A stretch of 39,046 nucleotides of DNA, taken from NCBI GenBank assembly GCA_034190545.1, contig JAXIOF010000116.1, forward strand, positions 1-39,046, given 5' to 3'. Of this stretch, positions 8,407-16,402 are shown in pieces. The stretch comes from Candidatus Afararchaeum irisae. GTDB taxonomy: Archaea; Halobacteriota; Halobacteria; Halobacteriales; Afararchaeaceae. Position 1 is the first letter of the stretch; every line of letters starts with the position of its first letter. The notes beneath the pieces were generated by a model that saw only the letters and a list, made by a program, of their open reading frames with translations, ran no database searches and had not been told where the DNA came from. The translations under genes and the position numbers were made by a program.

Positions 8407-9268
8407 TAACATAGCACCCGTATTCACTCAGCTTGAGGACAAGGACATACGCGTTCTCAACGCAGTCGAGAGAGGCATGAAGTCCTCGGAGTGGGTTCCC
8501 GAGTCCGAGATCGCGGGTCTCGCGCGTCTTCCACCCGAGGAGACCGAGTACCGTATCAGCAGACTTGAGGACAGAGAGCTAATAAGGGGTGAGACGGTTC
8601 AGTACAGGGGATACCAGCTTCTCTTCGCGGGATACGACGTACTCGCTCTCAACAGCTTCGTAAAAGCCGATCAGCTTACTGCGATGGGTGCGAAGGTCGG
8701 CGAGGGGAAGGAGAGCGTCGTCTACGAGTGTAAGAACGACGACACTAACCTCGTGGTCAAGCTCCACCGTGAGGGCTACTCGAGTTTCCGTGAGGTCGAC
8801 CGTCACAGGGAGTACACAGCTGACAAACACCACGTAAGCTGGATGTACACTGCGAGGAAGGCAGCCGAGAAGGAGTACGACGCACTCGTCGACCTCCACC
8901 CCGATGTCTCCGTTCCTAAGCCAGTCGACCACAGCAGACACGCCGTTCTCCTCGAACGTATGGAGGGGATCGAACTCAGGAGAGCCGACCTTGACAAGCC
9001 ACGTGTCGTCTTCGACGCCGTCGTAGCCGAGCTGTCGAAAGCTTGGGAGAGTGGCTACGTACACGCAGACATAAGCGAGTACAATATCTTCGTCTCGGGG
9101 AGTCAGATATGGATCTTCGACTGGCCTCAGACTGTCGAGACACACCATCCACACGCCGAAGAGCTTCTGAGACGTGATCTCAACAACCTCGTAAGCTACT
9201 TCTCACGTACCTACCCGAAGACGGAGTTCCCTGCCGTCGAAGACGTTATAGAGACTGTACGTGGCTGA
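8399..9268 (+). CDS. rio2: RIO-type serine/threonine kinase Rio2
   Basis: Atypical kinase/ATPase used in maturation of the small ribosomal subunit. The 289-aa product begins with the winged-helix domain typical of Rio2 (residues 1-85) followed by the RIO kinase fold: the nucleotide loop GEGKESVVYE (about 98-107), VVKLHREG with the catalytic lysine, the catalytic loop HADISEYN (about 220-228) and the metal-binding IFDWPQ (about 238-243). GTG is the only sensible start. It is read away from the lipoprotein gene and begins inside a long inverted repeat. Confidence 0.95.
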   Translation: MARNIAPVFTQLEDKDIRVLNAVERGMKSSEWVPESEIAGLARLPPEETEYRISRLEDRELIRGETVQYRGYQLLFAGYDVLALNSFVKADQLTAMGAKVGEGKESVVYECKNDDTNLVVKLHREGYSSFREVDRHREYTADKHHVSWMYTARKAAEKEYDALVDLHPDVSVPKPVDHSRHAVLLERMEGIELRRADLDKPRVVFDAVVAELSKAWESGYVHADISEYNIFVSGSQIWIFDWPQTVETHHPHAEELLRRDLNNLVSYFSRTYPKTEFPAVEDVIETVRG

Positions 9269-9313
9269 TACAGTTCGAGTTCTCCTCTAACTCCTTTCTG
9301 ACCTCTGACCCCT

Positions 9314-9376
9314 TGACTCTGAACCTCTTTCTCTACTCGTGTCCCCTGACTCTGAGCTTCTTTCTCTACTTGTGTC
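9314..9376. repeat. Tandem repeat, two 30-base copies, period 33
   Basis: Positions 9314-9343 and 9347-9376 differ at three of 30 bases; both are pyrimidine-rich on the plus strand and begin TGACTCTGA. They follow the rio2 stop codon and could be part of its transcription termination region. Confidence 0.75.
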
Positions 9377-9409
9377 TAATCCGTACTTTGTGCTGTTTAA
9401 CCGTAATAT

Positions 9410-9419
9410 CTAATATTAG
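9410..9419. promoter_or_regulatory. Palindrome CTAATATTAG, candidate operator
   Basis: One of three related ten-base palindromes (CTAAYRTTAG) between 9.4 and 10.1 kb; the third abuts the start of the ribbon-helix-helix gene at 10070-10079. Confidence 0.45.
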
Positions 9420-9460
9420 GAAGTTATCTTAGGACACTAAGTACTGGTTTAACCCAACTT

Positions 9461-9470
9461 CTAACATTAG
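9461..9470. promoter_or_regulatory. Palindrome CTAACATTAG, candidate operator
   Basis: Second member of the same family, 51 bases from the first. Outer bases are shared with the copy at 10070 (T before, AT after). Confidence 0.45.
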
Positions 9471-9736
9471 ATAGGGGTTTGTGTCGGAGAACCTCTGAGA
9501 TCCGCGAATCATAGGTCTCGTGAACCGAGGATTCACGACCAAGTACGTAGATCTTTGATTTGCTTTACCGTGAAGCCTCGGAAACACCCAACTTCGAGGT
9601 ACCAATTTCTGAATCTCCCCGGTCTCGTAAAACCAGTTTTCGACCTCTATCAGTAGGGGGTTCGACGGTGTCGAGATGGATAATCCGTATTTGAGAATTA
9701 CCGAATTCTTGTGCCAAACTCTCTGAGAGACTGGCT

Positions 9737-9769
9737 CGTCTGTCTGCCCCTATACACGGCAGATAGACG
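9737..9769. terminator. 12-bp stem-loop
   Basis: CGTCTGTCTGCC pairs with GGCAGATAGACG across a nine-base loop, with a single G-T wobble that would still pair in RNA. It lies about 90 bases before the DUF5786-type gene. It could be a terminator, a leader structure or a repeat relic; its role is not decided by the sequence. Confidence 0.4.
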
Positions 9770-9857
9770 CTACATAAATCTTATTCCGCTATACAGACTC
9801 TCTGTATTTCCCAACTACTTACTGTATAGAGAAGATACGTGTATACGGTGAAAACAG

Positions 9858-10025
9858 ATGGGGTTTGGATCTTATGACGAGAGTGAACAGGAGAATCAGC
9901 AGGGAGAGATAGAGACCGATGAGGACGAGATAATCACCACGGAGTCGTACGACGGCGAGGAAACCGTGGAAGCGGAGAGTGCCGACGAACTCCTCGAAAC
10001 CTACAAGCAGAACAAAGGCAACTGA
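9858..10025 (+). CDS. DUF5786-type small acidic haloarchaeal protein
   Basis: A 55-aa protein beginning MGFGSYDESEQENQ and very rich in glutamate and aspartate, ending in a short predicted helix (ADELLETYKQNKGN). The N-terminal motif is one I associate with the haloarchaeal DUF5786 family, whose function is not known. A TATA-like box (about 9824-9830) lies about 30 bases upstream of the ATG, consistent with a leaderless mRNA. It precedes the ribbon-helix-helix/recombinase pair on the same strand, 54-63 bases away, but that pair has its own promoter-like sequence. Confidence 0.8.
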   Translation: MGFGSYDESEQENQQGEIETDEDEIITTESYDGEETVEAESADELLETYKQNKGN

Positions 10026-10069
10026 CTCTTCTTCTTCTACCTAACGTCTGACAAAGATATATTAACTGT

Positions 10070-10079
10070 CTAATGTTAG
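10070..10079. promoter_or_regulatory. Palindrome CTAATGTTAG at the start of the RHH gene
   Basis: Third CTAAYRTTAG palindrome. It sits between a TATA-like box (about 10055-10064) and the two possible ATG codons (10080 and 10089), i.e. about where transcription should begin, an ideal position for autorepression. Confidence 0.5.
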
Positions 10080-10088
10080 ATGGGTCTG

Positions 10089-10550
10089 ATGTCAGACACC
10101 TCGAAGTCGAACGAAAAGGACTGGGAGAACGGTCTCAAGAGCGAGCCCGTGACTACGTATGTGAGTCACGAGACGAAGGAGGTCTGGAAACAACACGCCG
10201 AAAACCTCGATACCACACTCAGCCGTTTCGTAGAGATGATGGTAACTGCGGGGAGGTCGATGCACAAGGATACTGCGCCCGAGGGGTACGAGGACTCGGA
10301 TCTCGTCTCGGCGAACCGAGAGATTCAGGCTCTCAGAGACAGAATCGAGGAGATTGAGTCACATCCTGAGTCGGCTGATCCCATAGATGTCTATACGTCT
10401 CTCGACGAGGGCTATGTCACCGTAGACGGGATATCCGAGTCGATGGAGTACTCCGAGTCGGAGGTATATGAGGCACTCCAGACACTACTCGACGAGGAGG
10501 TCGTCGAGTACGACCCCATGAGAAACGCATATAGGAGGACGGATGCGTAG
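10089..10550 (+). CDS. Ribbon-helix-helix/winged-helix protein paired with recombinase
   Basis: Product of 153 aa if the ATG at 10089 is used (156 aa from 10080). I prefer 10089 because the TATA-like box at about 10055-10064 would put the transcript start near it. Residues about 20-60 look like a ribbon-helix-helix fold (strand TTYVS, then two helices ending TLSRFVEMMVTAGR), a short coiled-coil segment follows (ANREIQALRDRIEEIES), and the C-terminal 55 residues resemble a small winged helix (VDGISESMEYSESEVYEALQTLLDEEVVEYD). The stop overlaps the recombinase start by 8 bases, so the two are co-translated. Likely a DNA-binding accessory or regulator of the recombinase; no exact family name is secure. 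Confidence 0.75.
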   Translation: MSDTSKSNEKDWENGLKSEPVTTYVSHETKEVWKQHAENLDTTLSRFVEMMVTAGRSMHKDTAPEGYEDSDLVSANREIQALRDRIEEIESHPESADPIDVYTSLDEGYVTVDGISESMEYSESEVYEALQTLLDEEVVEYDPMRNAYRRTDA

Positions 10551-11556
10551 GATAGGCACCCAAGACCCGCTCGACGAAGTCGAGGGTCTTGAGAACCATG
10601 ACTTCATCTCCTACTTCATCGACGACATGGAGGCATACGGCAAGTCGTCGTCGACTCTTTACGAGTACGAACGTGTTCTGCGTGACTTCGATGACTTCAC
10701 TGACACCCACCACTCACGTGCTTCGAGACGTGACTGCATGGGCTATATCTCCGAACTCCGTAGTCGGGGACTCTCAGCGTCGACGGTCTCTACTTACGCT
10801 TCGTATCTCCACAGGTTCTACTCTTATCTCGTCAAGGCGGACGAGTTCCCCCACTCTAACAACCCGATGGCTCTCGTCACTGAGGAGATGAGCGAGGGAA
10901 TAGACAAGAATCCCCAGAGACGTGAGCTTTCTGTCGCCGAGGTCTCCAATTTCCTCAAGACAGTCAACCATCCGAGGGACAGATGTATACTCGTCACCCT
11001 CTTCAAGACGGGGATGCGCGCGGGTGAGCTTTCGAACCTCAAACTCGAAGACATCTCACTGACTACTGACCTCAACGATGAGTTCGGTCTGGGTGCAAAC
11101 GCGCGTCTGAGTCGGAACTCGCTCCTTGTCGTTAGCGACAGAGACGGAAACAAACGTCTGCGTGACACTCTGATTCCCATCGACGACGAGCTCAGGAAAG
11201 AGCTCGTGAGATGGCTGCGTGTGCGTCCCGAGAATGACTCGGACGCCGTCTTCGTCTCTCTCAGCAGGGCGTCCGAGACGGGAAGTCTCAGCCCTGAGGC
11301 GGTCTCTTCCCTGATGAGGAAGTACACCCAGCCCTACGGCTGGTGGGAGAAAGGCAGGGGGCTCGAAGAGAACGTCACCCCACATTACTGCCGCCATTTC
11401 TTCACGACCCATCTCAGAGAGGCTTCAGGAGACGACGCCCTCGTCAAGTACCTAAGGGGAGATGTCGGCGGAGACATAATCGAGACCTACACCCATCAGT
11501 GGGGTGACAACGTCCGTGAGAGCTATGAGAAGTACATATACCGTCTCGTTTCCTGA
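10543..11556 (+). CDS. XerC/D-like tyrosine recombinase
   Basis: The 337-aa product has an N-terminal SAM-like core-binding domain (about residues 15-105) and a C-terminal catalytic domain with the expected residues: arginine in TGMRAGELS (about 158), HYCRH (about 280-285) and the nucleophile tyrosine in TYTHQWG (about 315). Haloarchaea carry many such recombinases, some chromosomal, some on integrated elements. With the upstream DNA-binding partner it forms a two-gene unit. I found no paired attachment repeats bounding it, so whether it is a resident Xer or a remnant integrase remains open. Confidence 0.88.
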   Translation: MRRIGTQDPLDEVEGLENHDFISYFIDDMEAYGKSSSTLYEYERVLRDFDDFTDTHHSRASRRDCMGYISELRSRGLSASTVSTYASYLHRFYSYLVKADEFPHSNNPMALVTEEMSEGIDKNPQRRELSVAEVSNFLKTVNHPRDRCILVTLFKTGMRAGELSNLKLEDISLTTDLNDEFGLGANARLSRNSLLVVSDRDGNKRLRDTLIPIDDELRKELVRWLRVRPENDSDAVFVSLSRASETGSLSPEAVSSLMRKYTQPYGWWEKGRGLEENVTPHYCRHFFTTHLREASGDDALVKYLRGDVGGDIIETYTHQWGDNVRESYEKYIYRLVS

Positions 11557-11577
11557 GGTATATGTCTCCCATAAACT

Positions 11578-11910
11578 CTATTTCGCTATACTGAACACGG
11601 TGACTGTGACGAGACAGACGACGTATCCCACGACGAAGCCGATGGCAGCCGGTACCAGAGAACCCGAGAGACCGAGAGAGAGTCCCGAGAAGAGACGTCT
11701 CAGACCCACGAGAATCCAGATGACCTCGAAGACGACGCCGATTCCGACGAGTGCTACGACTCCGTAGACTGCGTATCTCACGAGACGGAGAACCTTCTTT
11801 ATCTCGCGGTACTCCTCTGAGACTTCCTCCAGAGATCCGAGGACGAGTTCCGTGACGATGAAGGCGAGTCTGTACACTGTCGAACGTGAGCCTGAGCCGT
11901 CGTGGGTCAT
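11578..11910 (-). CDS. Small membrane protein, unknown
   Basis: The 110-aa product has a soluble N-terminal third with an amphipathic helix (EEVSEEYREIKKVLRLVRYA) and two membrane-spanning segments: about residues 46-68 (YGVVALVGIGVVFEVIWILVG) and about 85-108 (VPAAIGFVVGYVVCLVTVTVF). I recognise no family. It is transcribed away from the acyl-CoA synthetase gene. A TATA-like CTTTATACACC (about 11919-11929) upstream of its ATG supports expression. Confidence 0.65.
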   Translation of the reverse strand: MTHDGSGSRSTVYRLAFIVTELVLGSLEEVSEEYREIKKVLRLVRYAVYGVVALVGIGVVFEVIWILVGLRRLFSGLSLGLSGSLVPAAIGFVVGYVVCLVTVTVFSIAK

Positions 11911-11987
11911 GCTCCGGTGTATAAAGACTCGGATGACTTCTACCTTTCGTCCGTATATTTATGTTCTGCCGACACGAGTTACAGCCG

Positions 11988-14153
11988 ATGGGTAAGCTCT
12001 CGAATCTCTTCTCGCCTTCACGTGTCGCAGTAATTGGAGCGACCGAAAGAGAGGGGTCTGTCGGACGTGTGGTGACACAGAATATACTCTCCGATTTCGA
12101 AGGGGAGGTGGTCGCTGTCAATCCCAACAGGGACGAGGTTCTCGGACTTCCGACTTACACCGACGTCGGCTCCGCTCCGGGTGAGATAGACCTCGGCGTC
12201 GTAATAGTACCCGCTCCCGTGGTTCTGGAGGTTCTCGAAGAGATGGGGGAGGCTGGCGTCACGAACGCCGTCGTAATAACTGCGGGGTTCTCGGAGGCGG
12301 GCGACGAGGGGAAGGCGAGAGAGGAGAGGCTGAAGGAGATCGCCGACGAGTACGGAATCAGCCTCGTAGGTCCTAACTGTATAGGAATCGTCGACACCGA
12401 ATCGGGTCTAAACACGACCTTCACACAGGTGAGGTACTCGAAAGGCACGACTTCGTTCCTGAGCCAGTCGGGGGCTCTCATAGGTGCAGTCCTCGAATGG
12501 GCTCCTTCTCACAACATGGGTTTCAACCAGGTCGTCTCTCTCGGCAACAAGGCTGTACTCGACGAGACCGACTTCATCGAGGACTGGAGTGACGACCCCG
12601 ACACCGACGTAGTGATGGCATACCTCGAAAGCATCGAGGACGGGAGGCGTTTCATCGAGAAGACACGTCAGGCTGTGACCGATACCCCCGTAGTCGCTCT
12701 CAAGGCGGGTAGGTCGGAGAAAGGGTCGAGAGCGGCGTCTTCACACACGGGTGCTCTCGCTGGGAGCGATGAGGCGTACGACGCCGCCTTCAGACAGTCG
12801 GGAGTCATAAGAGCTGAGACACTTCTCGAACTCTTCGACTACAGTGACACGCTCGCCGATCAGCCGGTTCCCGAGAAGGACGGCTTAGCAGTGGTCACCA
12901 ACGGTGGAGGTCCCGGGGTCATAGCCACCGACGCGGTCAGTGACTCGGTCGTCTCGTTCGCTGATCTGAGCCACGAGACCGTCGACTACCTCGAAGACCG
13001 TCTCCCCGACTCGGCTGTCGTTGAGAATCCTCTCGACATAATAGGAGACGCAGACGTAGACAGGCTGTCTGACTCACTCGATGCAGTTCTTGGAGATCCT
13101 GACGTCGGCGGTGCTCTCGTCATAGTCACTCCGAACGGAGTCCTCGACTACGGAGAAGCCGTCGATCCGATAGAGGAAATCCAGAGACGTCACTCGAAGC
13201 CTGTAGTGACTTGTATGATGGGATCCGACGACGAGACGAGCCAGAGGCTGAGTCAAGCTAACCTCCCCGACTTCTTCGACCCTGAGAGAGCGGTCGGGAG
13301 CTACGAGGCTCTTGAGAGGTACAGACGTATAAGACAGAGATCCCGGGAGGAGAGACAAGTCACGGAGTTCGACGTCGACGACGAGAGGGCACGTGGGATA
13401 ATCCGCGAAGCCGTCGAGGAGGGTCGTAACCGTCTCGGCGTCGAGTCGATGGAGATACTCGATGCCTACGGGATACCCACTCCCGACGGCACCGTCGTCG
13501 AGACAGCCGACGAAGCCGACGAGGCGGCGCGCAGTATCGGCTCCGAGATTCTCGTCCTCAAGATAGTCAGCCCAGACATAAGCCACAAGACAGACGTCGG
13601 CGGTGTCAGAACGCGTGTCTCCCCAGACGACGTCGGAGATGTCTTCTCGGAGATGGTCGAGGAGGTTCGAGACAGACGTCCCGAAGCCGAGATAGACGGC
13701 GTTCTCGTACAGGAGTCGGTCGACGTCTCGAAGGGCGAGGAGGTCATAGTCGGTGCGAGAAGCGATCCTCAGTTCGGTCATCTCCTCGTGTTCGGTCTCG
13801 GTGGCGTATTCGTCGAGGTCTTCGAGGACGTCTCCTTCCGTGTCCCACCTGTCACTCGGCGGGAGGCGGAGGAGATGACACGTGAGATCAGGTCGGCACC
13901 CCTCCTGAGAGGTGCGAGAGGACGTGATCCCCTCGATACCGACGGTGTCACCGAGGTCATACAGAGGATGTCACAGATGGTGACCGAGATCGATGCGATC
14001 GAAGAAGTCGAGACCAACCCCGTCTTCGTGGGAGCCGGCGGCGTTCAGAAGTCTTCTATCTCTGATTCTGAGGACGTCAGCCGAAGACTCATGGACGTCG
14101 TCGCACTCGACTTCCGTATGACAGTCGCCGACGACGAGGGCGGCTATGAGTAG
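11988..14153 (+). CDS. acd: ADP-forming acetate/acyl-CoA ligase, alpha-beta fusion
   Basis: Converts acyl-CoA, ADP and phosphate to the acid, CoA and ATP, the archaeal way to make ATP from acetyl-CoA; it also runs in reverse. The 721-aa product has a CoA-binding Rossmann domain (SRVAVIGATEREGSVG, residues 9-24), a succinyl-CoA-ligase-like domain with the phosphorylated histidine in SSHTGALAG (about residue 252), and a C-terminal ATP-grasp domain (about 495-715). An ATG at 11961 would add nine residues, but a TATA-like sequence at about 11951-11962 overlaps it, so the ATG at 11988 is the better start. Its end overlaps the broken kinase gene on the other strand by 10 bases. Confidence 0.9.
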   Translation: MGKLSNLFSPSRVAVIGATEREGSVGRVVTQNILSDFEGEVVAVNPNRDEVLGLPTYTDVGSAPGEIDLGVVIVPAPVVLEVLEEMGEAGVTNAVVITAGFSEAGDEGKAREERLKEIADEYGISLVGPNCIGIVDTESGLNTTFTQVRYSKGTTSFLSQSGALIGAVLEWAPSHNMGFNQVVSLGNKAVLDETDFIEDWSDDPDTDVVMAYLESIEDGRRFIEKTRQAVTDTPVVALKAGRSEKGSRAASSHTGALAGSDEAYDAAFRQSGVIRAETLLELFDYSDTLADQPVPEKDGLAVVTNGGGPGVIATDAVSDSVVSFADLSHETVDYLEDRLPDSAVVENPLDIIGDADVDRLSDSLDAVLGDPDVGGALVIVTPNGVLDYGEAVDPIEEIQRRHSKPVVTCMMGSDDETSQRLSQANLPDFFDPERAVGSYEALERYRRIRQRSREERQVTEFDVDDERARGIIREAVEEGRNRLGVESMEILDAYGIPTPDGTVVETADEADEAARSIGSEILVLKIVSPDISHKTDVGGVRTRVSPDDVGDVFSEMVEEVRDRRPEAEIDGVLVQESVDVSKGEEVIVGARSDPQFGHLLVFGLGGVFVEVFEDVSFRVPPVTRREAEEMTREIRSAPLLRGARGRDPLDTDGVTEVIQRMSQMVTEIDAIEEVETNPVFVGAGGVQKSSISDSEDVSRRLMDVVALDFRMTVADDEGGYE

Positions 14154-15678
14154 TCGTCGGTGTCGGGGTGTTCCGTCTTCTCGTCTCTGAGACACATCCT
14201 AACCACGGTACCTCTCGGCTCTTTCTCCTCAAAACTTATCTCTCCCATGGATCTCTTGACTATCCAGTTGACGAGCCAGAGTCCGAGACCGCTTCCGTGG
14301 TAGAGGGGCTCTATGTTCTGTTCGTCGCCGAGAACACCGACGTCTGACTCGGGCACCCCGGGTCCGTTGTCCGAGACTCTTATCTCGACTTTTCCGTCGG
14401 AGCTATCGACCTCCTCGGGTGGCGACCTGTCGGAGATTATCTCGACTAGCTCGCGTTCCTTGTCGGTAGTCTCAAGCAGACGGTCTCCGACGTCGCGTAT
14501 CTTCTCGGCGTACTTCCTCTCGTCTTCTGTCAGAGTCTCTGACTCAGAAAGCTCCTCGGCGTAGCCGAGTATTATGTTCATCTTATTGTGCATGTTGTGG
14601 CGGAGGACGCGGTCGAAGACCTGGAGATGTTTCTGTCTCTCCTTGAGCTCGGTGTTGAGGACTCTGAGCTCCCTTTCCCTCTTATCTTAATACGGTCGAG
14701 TGCCGCCTTCGCGTTTCTCGCAAGTGTCTCGACGAAACGCACGTCTGAGTCGTCAAAAGCAGCCTTGTGTGTCTCACCGACGCTCACTGTTCCGTATCCA
14801 TCTATCGGGACGTACATCACCGATCTCACGTCTTTCCTGTCGTACTCCGTCTCGGCTTCACGTATGTCGTCGAAGACGTATGTCTCCGACTCCCTGTACG
14901 CTTTCCCAGCAAGGCTGTCGTGTACAGGATACGTCGGCGTGTCGCCTCTGACCTCCTCTGTCTTAGAAGTCGAGGAAGCAATCACGAGGTCTTCTTCTTC
15001 GGCGAAGCGCACTCCGTTTGCGGGGAAGCCGAGTACGTTCTTCGTAGCCTCGACTATCCTCTGAGCCACCTCGTCGGCGTCGTCGGCGTCTATGATCTTA
15101 CGCGTTGTCTCGTGGAGGCTCGTGAGTATATCCTTGCTCCTCTGTAGTCTCTCGACGTTTTTCCTCTGGTCTATGGCTAGCTTGAGAAGAGCCGCGACTG
15201 TCTTTCCTGCGTTTACGGTGTGGTCGTCGTACTCGACTTCCTTGCTCGGGTCGGGTGCTCCTGTTCCTATGAGTCCGTGATCTCCCACGGGAATCATTAT
15301 CCCCGACCCCACCGGGAGTTCGGGATGAACCTCGCCGACGTCGTAGATACTTATGCCGTCACTCTCGAACTGATCCCATTCCAGGTCGTGTCTGCTTATC
15401 TCTCTAGGCGCGAACTCCTCCGCCGACCCGGTCGCTTTTACGAGACTCAGACGTTCTTCCTCCTCGTCACGTATCCAGCAAGCACCGAAAGGCAGATCGA
15501 CTATCTCAGTAAGAGACCCCACGGCGATTTCACACAGCCTGTCGATGTCTTTCACCCCGTCGTCCTGGAGCCTCCGCGCCGCCTCGTAGACAGACCTGAC
15601 GGTCTTACCCGGATCTGCGTCGAAGTCTGTGCCCGAGTCAGAGCCTGAGGACTGTCCCCCCGAGCCTTTATCCCTCAT
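14144..15678 (-). pseudogene. Histidine kinase, frameshifted and lacking the N-box
   Basis: Two reading frames together cover one sensor kinase. The first (15678 to about 14685) encodes two GAF domains (about residues 28-165 and 185-320). The frame then changes within about 14671-14685: in the other frame the sequence continues into a helix and the phospho-acceptor box RVLRHNMHNKMN, and on into the second frame that ends at 14144 with SDNGPGVP and HGSGLGLWLVN of the HATPase domain. A -1 shift, equivalent to one lost base, joins them. Between the dimerisation helices and SDNGPG only about 25 residues remain, so the segment that normally holds the N-box asparagine needed for Mg-ATP is absent. 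Frameshift plus internal deletion argue for a decaying gene; an assembly error could explain only the former. Confidence 0.75.
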
Positions 15679-15743
15679 ATGACACCGTTCCTACAACCCT
15701 ACACGACTGAGGGTAATAGATTTTTGGGGAGTTATAAGGGGTC

Positions 15744-15944
15744 TCAGGCAATCTCGCCGAAGGAGCCGAAGTACCTGTCGAGTGCTGCCTCGACCGCCTC
15801 GTCTTCGTCGTCGAAGTCGTCGAGTGCCTCGCTCAGAAGCTCGAGGAAGTAGGAGTCGTTGACGAGACGGCTCGCGTTACGTCTCGTGAGTCTGCGTTCC
15901 TCGTCGGGGTTTCGGCTTCCCTCGGTGTCTGTGTTCTCCTTCAT
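15744..15944 (-). CDS. Small acidic protein, unknown
   Basis: A 66-aa protein with a charged, probably disordered first third (rich in E, R, N) and a helical remainder (NDSYFLELLSEALDDFDDEDEAVEAALDRYFGSF). I do not recognise a family. The base composition and codon use match the neighbouring native genes. It lies between the kinase pseudogene and the rhodanese gene, all on the minus strand but with gaps of 44-65 bases. Confidence 0.6.
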   Translation of the reverse strand: MKENTDTEGSRNPDEERRLTRRNASRLVNDSYFLELLSEALDDFDDEDEAVEAALDRYFGSFGEIA

Positions 15945-15988
15945 CCTCTGCGCCCTAAGTCTTCCTTGTTGAAGAAACTGTCTGTGGT

Positions 15989-16345
15989 TTACACTAGATC
16001 GGCTTCGGGATCGCCTTTAGTTTTGTAGAGTTCGTCCCAGGCGGTTATGCCGCCTTCGAGGTTGTAGACTTCGTCGAAGGCGTCGAGGTTTGAGAGGAAG
16101 TCACAGGCGTCCTGGCTTCTCGATCCGCTGTGGCAGTAGACGAGGAGTTTGTTGCCTTCTATCTCGTCGACCCTGTCGGGGAGTATTTCGACGGGTATCA
16201 GATGGTCGACGCCAGGTATCCGTTTCCACTCGTACTCGTCGGGGTTTCTGACGTCGAGTACGAAGAAGTCGTCGTCCTCGACCATCTCCTTTGCGTCGTC
16301 GGGTGTTACGTCGTTGAAGCTCTGATCCTGTGTTATCTCTTTCAT
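15989..16345 (-). CDS. Single-domain rhodanese
   Basis: A 118-aa single rhodanese domain with the active-site loop YCHSGSRS (cysteine about residue 70), the N-terminal VLDVRNPDEYEWKRIPG and C-terminal NLEGGITAWDEL. Such proteins move sulfane sulfur in thiolation or sulfide metabolism. The reading frame extends upstream to 16387, but I start at 16345 because a TATA-like box at about 16367-16376 lies inside that extension, 22-31 bases before the ATG, and because MKEITQD begins the conserved fold. Confidence 0.88.
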   Translation of the reverse strand: MKEITQDQSFNDVTPDDAKEMVEDDDFFVLDVRNPDEYEWKRIPGVDHLIPVEILPDRVDEIEGNKLLVYCHSGSRSQDACDFLSNLDAFDEVYNLEGGITAWDELYKTKGDPEADLV

Positions 16346-16379
16346 ATTACAACTGTAGTACCACAGCCATATAAGTCTT

Positions 16380-16401
16380 ACCACCACTGGGGAATGGTGG
16401 T
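16380..16401. promoter_or_regulatory. Inverted repeat ACCACCA/TGGTGGT
   Basis: Seven-base arms with an eight-base spacer lie between the psd stop codon and the rhodanese promoter. It could be the psd terminator or an operator upstream of the rhodanese TATA box. The same arm sequences, in opposite order, flank the start of the 47-aa AbrB-like gene at 18561-18581. Confidence 0.5.
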
Positions 16402-16402
16402 G

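Larger units (their letters stand above)
9269..9857. other. Long intergenic region with repeats and decayed hairpins
   Basis: No coding sequence is convincing in these 589 bases. From left to right I see a two-copy pyrimidine-rich tandem repeat (9314-9376), two CTAAYRTTAG palindromes (9410, 9461), a stretch of imperfect hairpins resembling degraded versions of the TnpB-associated mini-hairpins (about 9500-9705), a 12-bp stem (9737-9769) and an 8-bp inverted repeat CTATACAG/CTGTATAG (9789-9796 and 9822-9829) overlapping the likely promoter of the next gene. Confidence 0.7.

Noticed and set aside
8579-9154. 191-aa open frame opposite rio2
   Set aside because: Antisense to conserved kinase motifs; no domain of its own.
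9500-9705. tRNA or other structural RNA gene
   Set aside because: No cloverleaf, no T-loop GGTTCGAATCC-type sequence and no recognisable RNase P or signal-recognition RNA motif.
13074-13781. 235-aa open frame opposite the acyl-CoA synthetase
   Set aside because: Antisense shadow; the plus-strand protein is recognisable throughout.
14671-14685. Programmed -1 frameshift at the kinase (GGGAAAG heptamer)
   Set aside because: The heptamer is not in the codon phase that would allow tandem slippage, and the downstream ATPase domain lacks its N-box, so mutation or sequencing error is more likely.
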